From: Gammaproteobacteria bacterium
Lineage (GTDB): Bacteria; Pseudomonadota; Gammaproteobacteria; Xanthomonadales; SZUA-36
DNA length: 61,605 nt
Assembly (NCBI GenBank): GCA_021772915.1
Contig: JAJFLB010000068.1
Coordinates: 1-61,605, forward strand
Direction: 5' to 3'
Part shown: positions 31,317-41,070 of the stretch, piece by piece
How positions within the stretch are numbered: the stretch's first letter is position 1
How the letters are laid out: each line of letters opens with the position of its first letter
The notes under the pieces: generated by a model
The model's database searches: none
Told to the model about the DNA's origin: nothing
Seen by the model: the letters and a program-made list of their open reading frames with translations, nothing else
Made by a program: the position numbers and the translations under genes

Positions 31317-32867
31317 ATGCTAGGTGTGCAGTGGAAAGAGAATGCTAAGGGTGAGCTGAAGGCATTCCACCAGAAGTCACTCAACGTGCCTGTGGTGGAA
31401 CTCGGCTGGTGCCCTCTCCCCGGCAGTCAGGAGCTATTCCTGGCATGCCCGACCTACGAGGTGCTCTATGAAGGCACACGTGGTCCCGGGAAGACTGCTG
31501 CTCTGCTGGTGGACTTCGGCAAGGACTGTGGCAAAGGGTACGGTGCTGCGTGGCGTGGCATCCTGTTCCGCCGAACGTACCCTGAACTCCAAGACGTCAT
31601 CGAGAAGAGCAAAGAACTCATCCCGATGATCTGGCCAGAGGCACGATACAACGAGTCCGAGCACTTCTGGACGTGGCCGACTGGCGAGAAGCTCAGCTTC
31701 AGGCAGTTCGACAAGCCACGCGACTACTGGAAGTATCACGGTCACGAGTACCCATGGATCGCATGGGAGGAATTGACCAACTGGCCGAGTGACGAAGGCT
31801 ACTGCAAGATGATGTCGACCTCCCGGTCGAGCAACCCCAACATCAAGTGCCGTGTCCGTTCCACCTGCAACCCGCATGGTGTCGGACACAACTGGGTCAA
31901 GCACCGCTTCCGTTTGCCCCTCAATCAAGGCCAGAAGGTTGGCCCTCTGATCGCAGATAGCCGTGACCTTGAAGGCGAACTCGAGCCACCACGTCGTGCT
32001 GTCCATGGGGAGTTGGACGAGAACCTTGTCCTGCTGCACGCCCAACCGGACTACAAGCAGAAGCTGAGAGCAGCAGCGACCTCCGAAGCAGAGCTGAAGG
32101 CGTGGCTGTATGGCGACTGGAACATCGTGTCCGGTGGCATGTTCGACGATCTGTGGTCGCCCAAGCTGAACGTGGTCAAGCCATTCGACATCCCACCAGG
32201 GTGGCGTATCGATCGGTCCTTCGACTGGGGCAGCAGCGCACCCTTCTCTGTGGGATGGTGGGCTGAGAGCGATGGATCCGACGTGTGGACCGAGGACGGT
32301 TGGCGAAGCACTGTCCGTGGTGACCTCTATCGCATTGCCGAGTGGTACGGGTGGACCGGAAAACCGAACAAGGGCACAAAGATGCTGGCGACGGAGATCG
32401 CAGCCGGTATAGTCGAGCGCGAGATCAACTGGAAGATCCACGATCGGGTCAAGCCAGGTCCCGCAGACAGTGCGCTGTGGAAAGCTGAGAACGGCAACTG
32501 TGTCGCCACCGACATGGAGAAGCAGGTGAGGGTCAACGGTCTCGTCTACAAAGGCGTGTTCTGGACTCGAGCCGACAAGAGTCCCGGCAGTCGTGCGACT
32601 GGTTGGGAAGCGATGCGCAAGATGATCAAGCACGCGCAACCAGAAGAAGTTGAACCAGGCCGGTTCATCCCTCGGGAGAGTCCCGGTCTGTTCGTGTTCG
32701 GAACCTGTCAGCAGTTCCTGCGTACCGTTCCGGTACTACCGCGCGATGAGCGCAAGCCGGATGACGTTGACACTGACGCTGAGGATCACATCGGTGATGA
32801 GGTCCGTTACCGAGTGCGCTTTGTTGGGAACAGACCCAAGCAAAGCAAGCACGTTGGAATGTACTAG
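31317..32867 (+). CDS. terL: Terminase large subunit
   Basis: The product has 516 residues from ATG 31317; AGGACGGAG lies somewhat far upstream. Walker A is GTRGPGKT (53-60), Walker B is WIAWEE (147-152), and the nuclease domain begins near residue 302 with SFDWGSSAPFS, all in the usual order. It is the ATP-driven DNA-packaging motor and headful or site-specific nuclease. It lies eight bases before the portal gene. Confidence 0.95.
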   Translation: MLGVQWKENAKGELKAFHQKSLNVPVVELGWCPLPGSQELFLACPTYEVLYEGTRGPGKTAALLVDFGKDCGKGYGAAWRGILFRRTYPELQDVIEKSKELIPMIWPEARYNESEHFWTWPTGEKLSFRQFDKPRDYWKYHGHEYPWIAWEELTNWPSDEGYCKMMSTSRSSNPNIKCRVRSTCNPHGVGHNWVKHRFRLPLNQGQKVGPLIADSRDLEGELEPPRRAVHGELDENLVLLHAQPDYKQKLRAAATSEAELKAWLYGDWNIVSGGMFDDLWSPKLNVVKPFDIPPGWRIDRSFDWGSSAPFSVGWWAESDGSDVWTEDGWRSTVRGDLYRIAEWYGWTGKPNKGTKMLATEIAAGIVEREINWKIHDRVKPGPADSALWKAENGNCVATDMEKQVRVNGLVYKGVFWTRADKSPGSRATGWEAMRKMIKHAQPEEVEPGRFIPRESPGLFVFGTCQQFLRTVPVLPRDERKPDDVDTDAEDHIGDEVRYRVRFVGNRPKQSKHVGMY

Positions 32868-32875
32868 GAGCACAC

Positions 32876-34390
32876 ATGGCTGTTGACAGCAAGCACCCTC
32901 AGTTCACAACGTTCCTCCCCGACTGGGTCGCCATGCGCGATACCTTCCGGGGTGAGCGCACTGTGAAGGAGAAGGGTGTGGTCTACCTGCCTGCCACCAA
33001 GGGCATGATCCTTGACGGCATGATCAAAGGCCAACCAGGGTACGAACAGTACCAGTCGTACCGCACTCGAGCGGTGTACCACAACTTCGTCGGCGAGGGT
33101 GTTGAAACCCTGCTCGGCATGATGTGGATGAAGCCACCCACCATTGAGCTGCCGCCTGGCATGGAGCCGATGATGGAGAAGGCCACCGTCAAGGGCGAGT
33201 CGCTGGAGATGGTGCTGCGGCGCATCAACGAGGAGCAGCTCATCACTGGTCGCGTGGGCCTGATGCTGGACCTGCCCGCTGGGGAGACGCAAGACCCGGA
33301 CGTGATGCCGTACATCGCCATGTACCACGCAGAGCGCATCATCAACTGGGACGACGGACGTCGGGACGAGCTGGTGCTCCAGAACCTCAACCTGGTAGCT
33401 CTGGACGAGAGTGAAGACGAACGGAATACCGAGTTTGAGTGGGAATTCGAGACCAAGACTCGCCTGCTCCTCCTTGGGCAAGCCGACCCCAACGAAGCCA
33501 GTGGCCTCTACACGCAAGGTGTCTTCCGCGACGAGAACGCCAGCTTCAACGAGTCGGAGATGATCGCACCGTCCTTCCGTGGCAACACTCTGGACCAACT
33601 GCCGTTCGTCATGATCAACAGCAAGGACATCGTTGCCGACCCTGATGACCCACCGCTGCTGGATCTCGCCAAGCTCTGCCTCGGCATCTACCGAGGTGAA
33701 GCGGACTACCGGCAGTCGCTCTTCATGCAAGGGCAAGACACGCTGGTCATCGTCGGCGGCTCGAGCGAAGATAGCTACCGCACTGGCGCAGGCGCGGTCA
33801 TTGAGGTGCAGCAAGGAGGCGACGCGAAGTTCATTGGCGTCTCCAGCGAAGGCTTGAAGGAGCAACGCGAAGCACTGGAGAACGACAAGACGATCGCTGC
33901 CAAGAAGGCAGGCGGCATGGCCCAAAAGGGTGCGCAGGTGGAGTCCGGCGACGCAATGAAGCTGCGCATGGGAAGCGCCACTGCCAGTCTCACTCAGCTC
34001 GCCATCACTGGTGCGTTCGGACTGCAGTCGCTGCTGCGGATCCAAGCAGAGTGGATGGGGTTCGATCCGGAGGACGTTGTTGTCACTCCGAACATGGACT
34101 TCACCGACGAGCGCATGGAAGCACGAGCGCTGGTTGACTGGATGAGTGCCAAGGCACTCGACGCACCACTGTCCAAGGAGAGCATTCACGCACGCATGGT
34201 CGAGCAAGGTGTGACCGACATGGACTTCGACGAGGAAATGGCGAAGATCGAGGAAGAAGCTCCAGATGACACAGGACGAGACGGGCTCGGGGTCGAACTC
34301 GAAGAAGGAACGGAACAAGAAGTTCCTTCCGGATCCGACGAAACCGGAGCCGCCGGAGCTGCCGAAGTGGAAGCACCCGAGGGAACGTAA
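32876..34390 (+). CDS. Portal protein (DUF4055 type)
   Basis: The product has 504 residues from ATG 32876. The order (after terL), length and segments such as RTRAVYHNFVGEGVETLLGM, EEQLITGRVGLMLDLPAG and YHAERIINW fit the DUF4055 portal family. It forms the dodecameric DNA channel at the head vertex. The acidic, glycine/alanine-rich C-terminal ~42 residues overlap the next gene by 125 bp in a different frame. Confidence 0.9.
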   Translation: MAVDSKHPQFTTFLPDWVAMRDTFRGERTVKEKGVVYLPATKGMILDGMIKGQPGYEQYQSYRTRAVYHNFVGEGVETLLGMMWMKPPTIELPPGMEPMMEKATVKGESLEMVLRRINEEQLITGRVGLMLDLPAGETQDPDVMPYIAMYHAERIINWDDGRRDELVLQNLNLVALDESEDERNTEFEWEFETKTRLLLLGQADPNEASGLYTQGVFRDENASFNESEMIAPSFRGNTLDQLPFVMINSKDIVADPDDPPLLDLAKLCLGIYRGEADYRQSLFMQGQDTLVIVGGSSEDSYRTGAGAVIEVQQGGDAKFIGVSSEGLKEQREALENDKTIAAKKAGGMAQKGAQVESGDAMKLRMGSATASLTQLAITGAFGLQSLLRIQAEWMGFDPEDVVVTPNMDFTDERMEARALVDWMSAKALDAPLSKESIHARMVEQGVTDMDFDEEMAKIEEEAPDDTGRDGLGVELEEGTEQEVPSGSDETGAAGAAEVEAPEGT

Positions 34391-36695
34391 GTACCTCGAC
34401 GTTGACACTGACAAGATGCAAGCGGCTCTGTACCGGAACCGCAAGCGTCGAATCGCAAGGCAGACTCCCAACGCACCAATTCTGATCTCCGTCCTCCCGG
34501 CATCAGGCTCGGAGGACGGTGGAACCGCAATTGTGCTCACAGGGCACTTCTTCACGGCTGACGCAACGGTGGATATCAACGGCGTGGCGTGCACCTCGGT
34601 CGTCTTCGTCAGTGACACCACCATCAACTGCACCACACCCGCTACCGTTCCCGCTAACACCCCTGGCTTTGAAGATATCACAGTCACACAGGCCACTGGG
34701 GCCAGTACGCTCACGCTCGGATACAGGTACCTCTCGGACGCTCCTCTGATCACCAGCATCACCCCGGACCACGGTCCTCTGGTGGGTGGCCAGGCAGTGG
34801 CGATTCTCGGGGAGTTCTTCGACCCCACCACGGGAGTCACCATCGACGGCGACGCCTGCACCAGCATTGTCGTCATCGACGAAGAGAACATCACCTGTGT
34901 CACCCCAAGCAACCTGGGTGCTGGCTTCAAGGACGTTGAGGTACTGACACCTGGCGTCGGCAGTGACCAACTGCTGCTCGGCTATGAGTACCTGCCAGTG
35001 CCAAGCATCACCAGCCTGGACGTGGCGTGTGGTCCGCTAGTTGGGGGCACTGCAGTCACCATCACCGGAACCAACTTCGTCAATGAGAACCTCACGGTGG
35101 AGTTTGACGGAGTACCGGCCACCGGCATCGTGTTCCAGAACAGTACCACCATCGATTGCATCACTCCAGCAGGAAGCGCTGGCTCTGTTCAGGTGGACGT
35201 GAGCTGTATCGCCGGGGACGCTGCCTTGGCGGATGGCTTCGAGTACGTGGCTGTGCCAATCCTCACGTCGCTGGACGTGACCTGTGGTCCTCTGGCAGGA
35301 GGCACCTCCATCACGCTGACCGGCATGTTCAACGCACAGGACCTTGCGGTCGAGTTTGACGGGGTGGCAGCAACGAGCGTGGTGTGGGTCAACAGCACAA
35401 CGGTGACCTGTGACACTCCAGCAGGCACCACAGGAGACGTTGACGTGGAAGTGTTCGACTGCGGCGGCAGCGACACCCTCCTGGCTGCCTTCGAGTACAT
35501 CCCGGTCCCAATCGTCAGTAGCCTGGACGTGGTATGCGGTCCGATTGCTGGCAGCACTGCCATCACCATTACCGGCTCCTTCTTCAACCCGGCTAACCTC
35601 ACGGTGGAGTTCGACGGGGTCACGGCAACGAGCATCGTGTTCGTCAACGACACAACTATCACTTGCGTCACTCCGGCTGTCAGTGCGGGTGATGCGGACG
35701 TCACCGTCACACACTGTGGAGGCAGCGGCACCCTCATCAATGGCTACGAGTTCGTTGCCGAACCAACCATCACCAGCATCGACATCGTCATCGGTACGGA
35801 GAACGGTGGAACGGCAGTGGTGCTGACTGGTACTTTCCACGACAGCATCACCACACTCGAGTTCGGCGGTGAGCAAGCAAGCAGTGTGGTGTACGTCAAC
35901 GCAACGACGGTCAACTGCGTCACCCCGGATTACAGCGGTGTCATGGGAGTGCCCATCACGGAGCTGGTCAACATCGAGATCGCTGACTGTGGAGGTTCCG
36001 GTGAGCTGGTCAACGGCTTCACGTTCCACCACGACCCTGAGTACGTCAGCATCAACCCGACGTTCATCAGCGAGTGTGACACCCCTGGCGGCATCGTCAC
36101 CATCACAGGCGACTACTTCACGAACACCGGAGACATGCAGGTGGAGTTCGGCGACCCAGGCATTCCGGTCGCGCACACCTACGTCAGCCAGACTAGCATC
36201 ACCGTCACTCGAGCTGCGATCCTCGCTGCCTTCCCTGGATTCCTTGACGGGGACCTACTGGACGTGCACGTTCTCAACCAGTACGGCGGAGCCACCGGAA
36301 TCGACCAGCTGACATTGTTCGCCATGTCTTGGGCACCCACCCTTCATGTGCTCATCGGCACGGCGACCAACCATGCGTCCAGCACGAGACACATCGCTGC
36401 CTTCCATGAGTGGACTAACGGAGTGCTGACATTCACCCGCGTGTGGTTCACGGACCACATGCACCAGGATCTGCTGATCAACGCCTCGGCAATCGAGTCG
36501 GGCATCAACCTTTCTCCTTGTCCACACGTCGTGAAGCAGACACGATTGCTGGACGGTTCGACATTGTACTTCGTCGAGGAGCACGTCTGTTCAATTGAGG
36601 AATGGCAGAAGAAAAGCATGCTGATGACTAAGGGTCATTGGGTGTTCCATCTTGGATCAACATACAGCAGCGTCTTGACGCTACTAACAACGTAA
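34266..36695 (+). CDS. IPT/TIG-repeat virion protein
   Basis: The product has 809 residues. Seven Ig-like IPT/TIG repeats of about 85 residues begin near residues 72, 161, 247, 332, 415, 501 and 593, each with the pattern S-D-x-x-x-GPxxGGT-xxxITG-xxF, a strand like VEFDGVxAT and TTxxCxTPA. The last ~120 residues are a separate domain that is also present as the stand-alone protein at 36706. Likely a surface or head decoration protein that binds carbohydrate or cells. The start is uncertain: ATG 34266 lies within the portal gene, and ATG 34416 would avoid the overlap but has no ribosome site. Confidence 0.82.
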   Translation: MTQDETGSGSNSKKERNKKFLPDPTKPEPPELPKWKHPRERKYLDVDTDKMQAALYRNRKRRIARQTPNAPILISVLPASGSEDGGTAIVLTGHFFTADATVDINGVACTSVVFVSDTTINCTTPATVPANTPGFEDITVTQATGASTLTLGYRYLSDAPLITSITPDHGPLVGGQAVAILGEFFDPTTGVTIDGDACTSIVVIDEENITCVTPSNLGAGFKDVEVLTPGVGSDQLLLGYEYLPVPSITSLDVACGPLVGGTAVTITGTNFVNENLTVEFDGVPATGIVFQNSTTIDCITPAGSAGSVQVDVSCIAGDAALADGFEYVAVPILTSLDVTCGPLAGGTSITLTGMFNAQDLAVEFDGVAATSVVWVNSTTVTCDTPAGTTGDVDVEVFDCGGSDTLLAAFEYIPVPIVSSLDVVCGPIAGSTAITITGSFFNPANLTVEFDGVTATSIVFVNDTTITCVTPAVSAGDADVTVTHCGGSGTLINGYEFVAEPTITSIDIVIGTENGGTAVVLTGTFHDSITTLEFGGEQASSVVYVNATTVNCVTPDYSGVMGVPITELVNIEIADCGGSGELVNGFTFHHDPEYVSINPTFISECDTPGGIVTITGDYFTNTGDMQVEFGDPGIPVAHTYVSQTSITVTRAAILAAFPGFLDGDLLDVHVLNQYGGATGIDQLTLFAMSWAPTLHVLIGTATNHASSTRHIAAFHEWTNGVLTFTRVWFTDHMHQDLLINASAIESGINLSPCPHVVKQTRLLDGSTLYFVEEHVCSIEEWQKKSMLMTKGHWVFHLGSTYSSVLTLLTT

Positions 36696-36705
36696 GGAGC
36701 CATTC

Positions 36706-37071
36706 ATGGCCATCACCATGCAAAACTACGTGCTGCTGGACGGACTCACCGCGTGGTCCCTGCAACACAATCAGTTCTGCTACGTCATCCCGCAGAACCA
36801 AGCTGCGACTACAAGCAGGATCTTCATCGTCGACCACATGCATCAGGACGTGACCACGGCACCTTCTACCGTGAACACTCAGATGATCCTAGCCGGGTTG
36901 GTCATGCACACCTACACGATGATCGACGGAGCGACCATTGCGTACATCAATGAAGCCCAAGTGTCGAGCATCGAGCCGCGCACCAGCCAGATCACGCGGA
37001 TCCACTTTGAAGGTCACTGGATCCTCGAAGTGCGGGCACCCTACGCCACGGTGCTTGCTGACCTGACGTGA
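36706..37071 (+). CDS. Stand-alone copy of the IPT protein C-terminal domain
   Basis: The product has 121 residues from ATG 36706 behind GTAAGGAGCCATTC. It shares DHMHQD, a following ...IDGATIAYINE/LDGSTLYFVEE segment, SSIE/CSIE and GHWILEVRAPYATVLADLT / GHWVFHLGSTYSSVLTLLT with residues ~690-809 of the upstream protein, so the two are paralogues. Probable virion component partnering the IPT protein. Confidence 0.78.
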   Translation: MAITMQNYVLLDGLTAWSLQHNQFCYVIPQNQAATTSRIFIVDHMHQDVTTAPSTVNTQMILAGLVMHTYTMIDGATIAYINEAQVSSIEPRTSQITRIHFEGHWILEVRAPYATVLADLT

Positions 37072-37083
37072 GAGGAGCCCAAG

Positions 37084-37254
37084 ATGAACCCGGTCGAGTT
37101 CACGCTCACTTCCGGACGTAAGACAGCCGTCAATCCAGTGCACGTGGTGTACTGGATGGAGCGGAACAACAGCACTCGGATCATCACCGTTCGCGGCACA
37201 TTCGAAGTGCGTGAAGAATACGCCGACGTGACAGCGGCATTGACAGGAGCATAG
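37084..37254 (+). CDS. 56-residue hypothetical protein
   Basis: ATG 37084 behind GAGAGGAGCCCAAG. The product is a small beta sheet-like peptide (FTLTSGRKTAVNPVHVVYWM, then RIITVRGTFEVREEY), similar to short phage head-region proteins. It ends one base before the next gene. Confidence 0.62.
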   Translation: MNPVEFTLTSGRKTAVNPVHVVYWMERNNSTRIITVRGTFEVREEYADVTAALTGA

Positions 37255-37255
37255 A

Positions 37256-38446
37256 ATGGCCACCGCCAACGAACAATTCTTCGACGCCATGGTGCGGCAC
37301 CAGATTGGACTGCTGCGCCTGAGTGGGAGCATCCGCAAGGAAGTCTTCGCTCTGCTCAATGCGACGGAGGAGGACTTGGCGAGGCGCATCAGGAACGGCA
37401 TTCGGCCCGGTGGGGTCACCCCTGCAAACATCAAGCGAGCACAAGCGCTCGAGGTCGTCGTGAGGAACCTGCGTGGGGAGGCCTGGAAGAAGGTCGCCAA
37501 GCTGTGGCGCAAGGAGTTCAACGAGCTCGCTGTGGCCAATCCGCAGTTCGTCGCCAACGCGGTCCAGACCGTCATGCCGGTGACCGTGTCTCTCAACATG
37601 CCGTCTCCAGAGCTGCTTCGGACTCTCGTCACTACGAACCCGTTCGAAGGCAAAGTGTTGAGCCAGTGGGCGAAGTCGATTGCCTCGACCGACATCAACC
37701 GTATCATCGACCAGGTACGAATCGGCATGGTTCAGGGCGAGGGCTCTGATGCGATCGCACGCAGGGTAGTTGGCACGAGAGCAGCCGGAGGTCGCAATGG
37801 AGTCACCGAGATTACCAGACGGGGAGCAGAAGCGATCACCCGAACCGCCGTCAACCACTATTCCAACCAGGCCAACCGAAAGTTCTTCGAGGACAACAAA
37901 CGGATCTTCCCCCGAGAAGTCTACGTCGCAACGCTTGACGATCGCACTACGCTCATCTGTGGCAAACTTGATGGAGAGCGCTTCCCGACTGGCGAAGGTC
38001 CGATCCCGCCCCTCCACTTTCGATGCCGATCACTGCGTGTTGCCGTCATCAACGATGAGGTTGTGGGAACTCGGTTCGCTAAGCCTGTGGCGCAACGGGG
38101 ACTTCTCAGAGACTTCGCCAAGGAGCGGGGTATTAATCCGGTGTCAAGACGGAGTGCCCTACCTCGTGGGACCAAGGGGGACTTTGACCGTTTTGCGCGT
38201 GCCCGTACAAAGCAAATGATCGGTAAAGTGCCCGCCAAAGTAACATACCAAGAATGGTTGGGTCGTCAGTCGACCCAGTTTCAGAACGACGTTCTGGGGA
38301 ATGCACGCGGACGTTTGTTCCGTGACGGCAAGCTGCCTCTGAGCAAGTTCGTCAATCGTGCGGGAGATGATATCCCGCTCCGTGACCTGGCACGGTTTCA
38401 ACGCCAGGCGTTTCTTGATGCCGGGTTGGATCCCGACGTCTTCTAG
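37256..38446 (+). CDS. Mu gpF/SPP1 gp7-like minor head protein
   Basis: The product has 396 residues. The C-terminal half carries EAITRTAVNHYSNQANRKFF and TLDDRTTLICGKLDGERF with PPLHFRCRSLRV, the signature of the Phage Mu protein F-like head morphogenesis family. The N-terminal ~170 residues are helical. Such proteins sit in or near the portal and may be ejected with DNA. Position between portal and scaffold agrees. Confidence 0.88.
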   Translation: MATANEQFFDAMVRHQIGLLRLSGSIRKEVFALLNATEEDLARRIRNGIRPGGVTPANIKRAQALEVVVRNLRGEAWKKVAKLWRKEFNELAVANPQFVANAVQTVMPVTVSLNMPSPELLRTLVTTNPFEGKVLSQWAKSIASTDINRIIDQVRIGMVQGEGSDAIARRVVGTRAAGGRNGVTEITRRGAEAITRTAVNHYSNQANRKFFEDNKRIFPREVYVATLDDRTTLICGKLDGERFPTGEGPIPPLHFRCRSLRVAVINDEVVGTRFAKPVAQRGLLRDFAKERGINPVSRRSALPRGTKGDFDRFARARTKQMIGKVPAKVTYQEWLGRQSTQFQNDVLGNARGRLFRDGKLPLSKFVNRAGDDIPLRDLARFQRQAFLDAGLDPDVF

Positions 38447-38472
38447 CCACATGGTGGCATGAAAGGAAGAGC

Positions 38473-39285
38473 ATGGCTCTTGCAGATCTACGTGGAGTTC
38501 TTACCCCTGACGCGCACGCTGCGCTGGAGGATGATGAAAAGGAACTCTACACCGAACGTGACGGCAACTTCGAGCTGACTGGCATTCAGGGTGTCAAGTC
38601 TGAGGCCGATGTCCGTCGACTACAACTGTCCCTGGAGAAAGAGCGAGGTGATCATAAATCTACCCGTGACAAAGCCAAGGTCTGGGGAGAAATGGACCAT
38701 GAGGAAGTCATGGGTCGGCTCGACCGAATTCCTGAGTTGGAAGCGGCTGCTGCAGACAAGATCGACGAAGCCAAGCTCGAAGAGATGGCTGAGTCCCGAG
38801 CGCTGACTCGTCTGAAGCCGCTTGAACGCACGAACCTCACGTTGACGGAACAGGTCGCCGCCAAAGACGCACTCATCCTCGAATTCCAGACCAAGGAGGA
38901 AAACCGGGTCATCTCCGACTCGCTCCGGAAAGCTGGTACCGAACTCAAAATGCTGGACTCGGACGATGCTGTCACCTTTGGGCGAGCAGCCTTCCGAATC
39001 AATGAAGCTGGCGAGGTCGTCACCGAAGACGGTCTCACTCCCGAGCAGTTTCTCATCGACCTCCAGGTGAGGAAGTCTCACCTCTGGGCTCCGTCTGTCG
39101 GCGGTGGCGCAACGGGTGGCGGTGGAGGCAGCTCCTTCGGCAAGAACCCCTTCTCGAATGACCACTGGAACGTCACCGCGCAGGGAGCAATTGTCAACGA
39201 GCACGGTCTTGAGCGTGCGCGAGCAATGGCCAAGGCGGCGGGTACAACCGTCGGCGGTGGTCGGCCCAAGGTGAAAGCGAAGTAA
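38473..39285 (+). CDS. Putative scaffolding protein
   Basis: The product has 270 residues. The centre is a long charged coiled-coil (residues ~50-150), then a glycine-rich hinge (GGGATGGGGGSSFGKNPF) and a basic C-terminus (VGGGRPKVKAK). A helical, glycine-hinged protein immediately before the capsid gene is typical of scaffolds, the basic end contacting the coat protein. Confidence 0.8.
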   Translation: MALADLRGVLTPDAHAALEDDEKELYTERDGNFELTGIQGVKSEADVRRLQLSLEKERGDHKSTRDKAKVWGEMDHEEVMGRLDRIPELEAAAADKIDEAKLEEMAESRALTRLKPLERTNLTLTEQVAAKDALILEFQTKEENRVISDSLRKAGTELKMLDSDDAVTFGRAAFRINEAGEVVTEDGLTPEQFLIDLQVRKSHLWAPSVGGGATGGGGGSSFGKNPFSNDHWNVTAQGAIVNEHGLERARAMAKAAGTTVGGGRPKVKAK

Positions 39286-39293
39286 AGGATCGC

Positions 39294-39322
39294 TTGTCGA
39301 TCGGCGTCGAGGTCGCTATAGT
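39294..39322 (+). promoter_or_regulatory. Late promoter before capsid gene
   Basis: TTGTCG (39294-39299), a 17-bp spacer and TATAGT (39317-39322) in the 149-bp gap upstream of the capsid gene, leaving a leader of about 105 nt. It would give the capsid extra transcription. The design differs from the early TTGC promoters. Confidence 0.68.
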
Positions 39323-39434
39323 CTCGGATAGACTTTCTCATGGAGAAGGTGTGTCGAGCAAGCCATGGTGCTGCGCTCTCGAATTGTGAAATCCGTCGAG
39401 CCATCACAACAGAACCCTCGAAAGGTAATCTAAC

Positions 39435-40457
39435 ATGGCTGCTGGTCCCATCACTCAGGTAGCTGACATTGTCGTTCCCGCGATTTTCACGGGGTACGTG
39501 CAACAGCTCACTGAAGAGAAATCCCGGCTCATTCAGTCGGGTGCACTCGTTCGTAGTCCCCTCCTCGACCAACTGCTGGCCGGTGGCGGGATCACGTTCA
39601 ACGTGCCATCGTTCCGCGATCTCGACAACGACGCCGATCGCGTTTCCACTGACACCGCTGTTGACGACTTCACCGGCGGAACCGCTCGTCCTGACCCCTT
39701 CAAGATCGAAACCGACACCGAGATCGCTGTCCGCCTGAGCCGTAACGGTTCCTGGTCGTCCGCTGACCTCGCTGCTGCGCTCGCTGGCGAAGATCCGATG
39801 GACGCAATCGCAGGTCGCGTCGCCGAGTACTGGCGTCGGCGTCTGCAGCTCGTCTTCGTCGCCGTCGTGACGGGTGTTGTCGCTGACAATACCGCGAACG
39901 ACTCCGGTGACTACACCAACGACATCTCCGGTGCTTCGTACCTGCCAGGTGTCACCGACTTCTCCGCCGAAGCGTTCATCGACGCCACGCTCACCATGGG
40001 TGACTCCATGGAGGACACCGGCATGATCATGGTTCACTCCGTGGTCTACGCTCGGATGAAGAAGAACAACCTCATCGACTTCATCCCGGACGCCCGTGGC
40101 GAAGTTCAAATCCCGACCTTCCACGGTCGTGAAGTGATCGTTGATGACGGCATGCCCGTCGCGACGAACGTGTACGACTCCTGGCTCTTCGGAGCGGGTG
40201 CCGTGCAGCTCGGCGTTGGTACTCCCAAGGTGCCGACCGAAATCGAGCGTGAGGCTGGCGGCGGTAACGGTGGTGGTCAGGAAATCCTGTACTCCCGCCA
40301 AGAGTGGACCATGCACCCTGAAGGTCACGCCTACACTGGCGCGGCTGCACTCGGTGGACCCACCAACGCTGTCCTCGATGACGCTGCCTCCTGGAACCGG
40401 GTCTACCCGGACCGGAAGCAGATCAAGTTCGCTCGCCTGGTGACGCGCGAAGCATAA
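39435..40457 (+). CDS. Major capsid protein (HK97-fold type)
   Basis: The product has 340 residues from ATG 39435 behind CGAAAGGTAATCTAAC. ITFNVPSFRDLDND, DAIAGRVAEYWRRRLQLVFV and FHGREVIVDDGMPVATNVYD (the coat-protein P-domain strand pattern) fit the phage coat protein family. It is preceded by scaffold and its own promoter and followed by a GC-rich stem-loop. Confidence 0.9.
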   Translation: MAAGPITQVADIVVPAIFTGYVQQLTEEKSRLIQSGALVRSPLLDQLLAGGGITFNVPSFRDLDNDADRVSTDTAVDDFTGGTARPDPFKIETDTEIAVRLSRNGSWSSADLAAALAGEDPMDAIAGRVAEYWRRRLQLVFVAVVTGVVADNTANDSGDYTNDISGASYLPGVTDFSAEAFIDATLTMGDSMEDTGMIMVHSVVYARMKKNNLIDFIPDARGEVQIPTFHGREVIVDDGMPVATNVYDSWLFGAGAVQLGVGTPKVPTEIEREAGGGNGGGQEILYSRQEWTMHPEGHAYTGAAALGGPTNAVLDDAASWNRVYPDRKQIKFARLVTREA

Positions 40458-40481
40458 CCGAAACATCTGCCTTAGGACCGG

Positions 40482-40504
40482 GGGAGGGTGGCTGATACCC
40501 TCCC
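40482..40504 (+). terminator. Stem-loop after capsid gene
   Basis: A perfect 8-bp GC-rich stem (40482-40489 with 40497-40504) with a 7-nt loop, then TTCCCCGCCTTCTTT. It is a partial terminator or processing hairpin between capsid and the next gene. Confidence 0.6.
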
Positions 40505-40538
40505 TTCCCCGCCTTCTTTGGTCTGAAAGGAATTCCAT

Positions 40539-41063
40539 ATGAAGGGTCTCGCACGATCCATCAAGCGCGGCGGTCTCGGTGGGGCAGTACCTGTCCGGCG
40601 ATCGATTGCGCTCAATGGGTCCATGGACATTACCGGCGTGGCCGCTGCGGTCGATGCTGGTGAGTTCGTCATTGAAGGGCTGCCCGAGGGCAACATTCTC
40701 TTCCTTGGCGCGGTCGCCAACATCATCGTCTCGGCTGTCGATGCCGATGTGCTCATCGACTGGGCTGGCGACTTCGGTATCGGTACCATTCCGAACGCCG
40801 ACGTTGACCTGGCCGATGCCGGTGATGACGACCTCATCCCCAGCACTGCGCTTCTGGCCGACACTGGCACCAAAGCCACCCTGGCCACCCGTGGTGCGTC
40901 GACTGCGACCGAACACGGTCTGATCATCGACAACACTGCTGGTGCTCTCGAACTCAACTTCAACCTGCTAGTCGACGACAACTTCATCACCGACGCTGCG
41001 GTCGGGACCTTCACGGTCACCGGTACGCTCGAGCTGGTGTACATCGTCCTCGGCGACGACTAA
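40539..41063 (+). CDS. Putative head decoration protein
   Basis: The product has 174 residues from ATG 40539 behind TGAAAGGAATTCCAT. It is a beta-rich, acidic protein (NIIVSAVDADVLIDWAGDFG) ending in strands (FTVTGTLELVYIVLGDD), directly after the capsid and flanked by hairpins. A capsid-stabilising role is inferred from position and fold class. Confidence 0.68.
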   Translation: MKGLARSIKRGGLGGAVPVRRSIALNGSMDITGVAAAVDAGEFVIEGLPEGNILFLGAVANIIVSAVDADVLIDWAGDFGIGTIPNADVDLADAGDDDLIPSTALLADTGTKATLATRGASTATEHGLIIDNTAGALELNFNLLVDDNFITDAAVGTFTVTGTLELVYIVLGDD

Positions 41064-41070
41064 CGATCCT

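Noticed and set aside
38447-38472. Short hairpin GCCACATGGTGGC after the Mu-F-like gene
   Set aside because: The stem is only five to six bases with no T-run, so it was not called a terminator.
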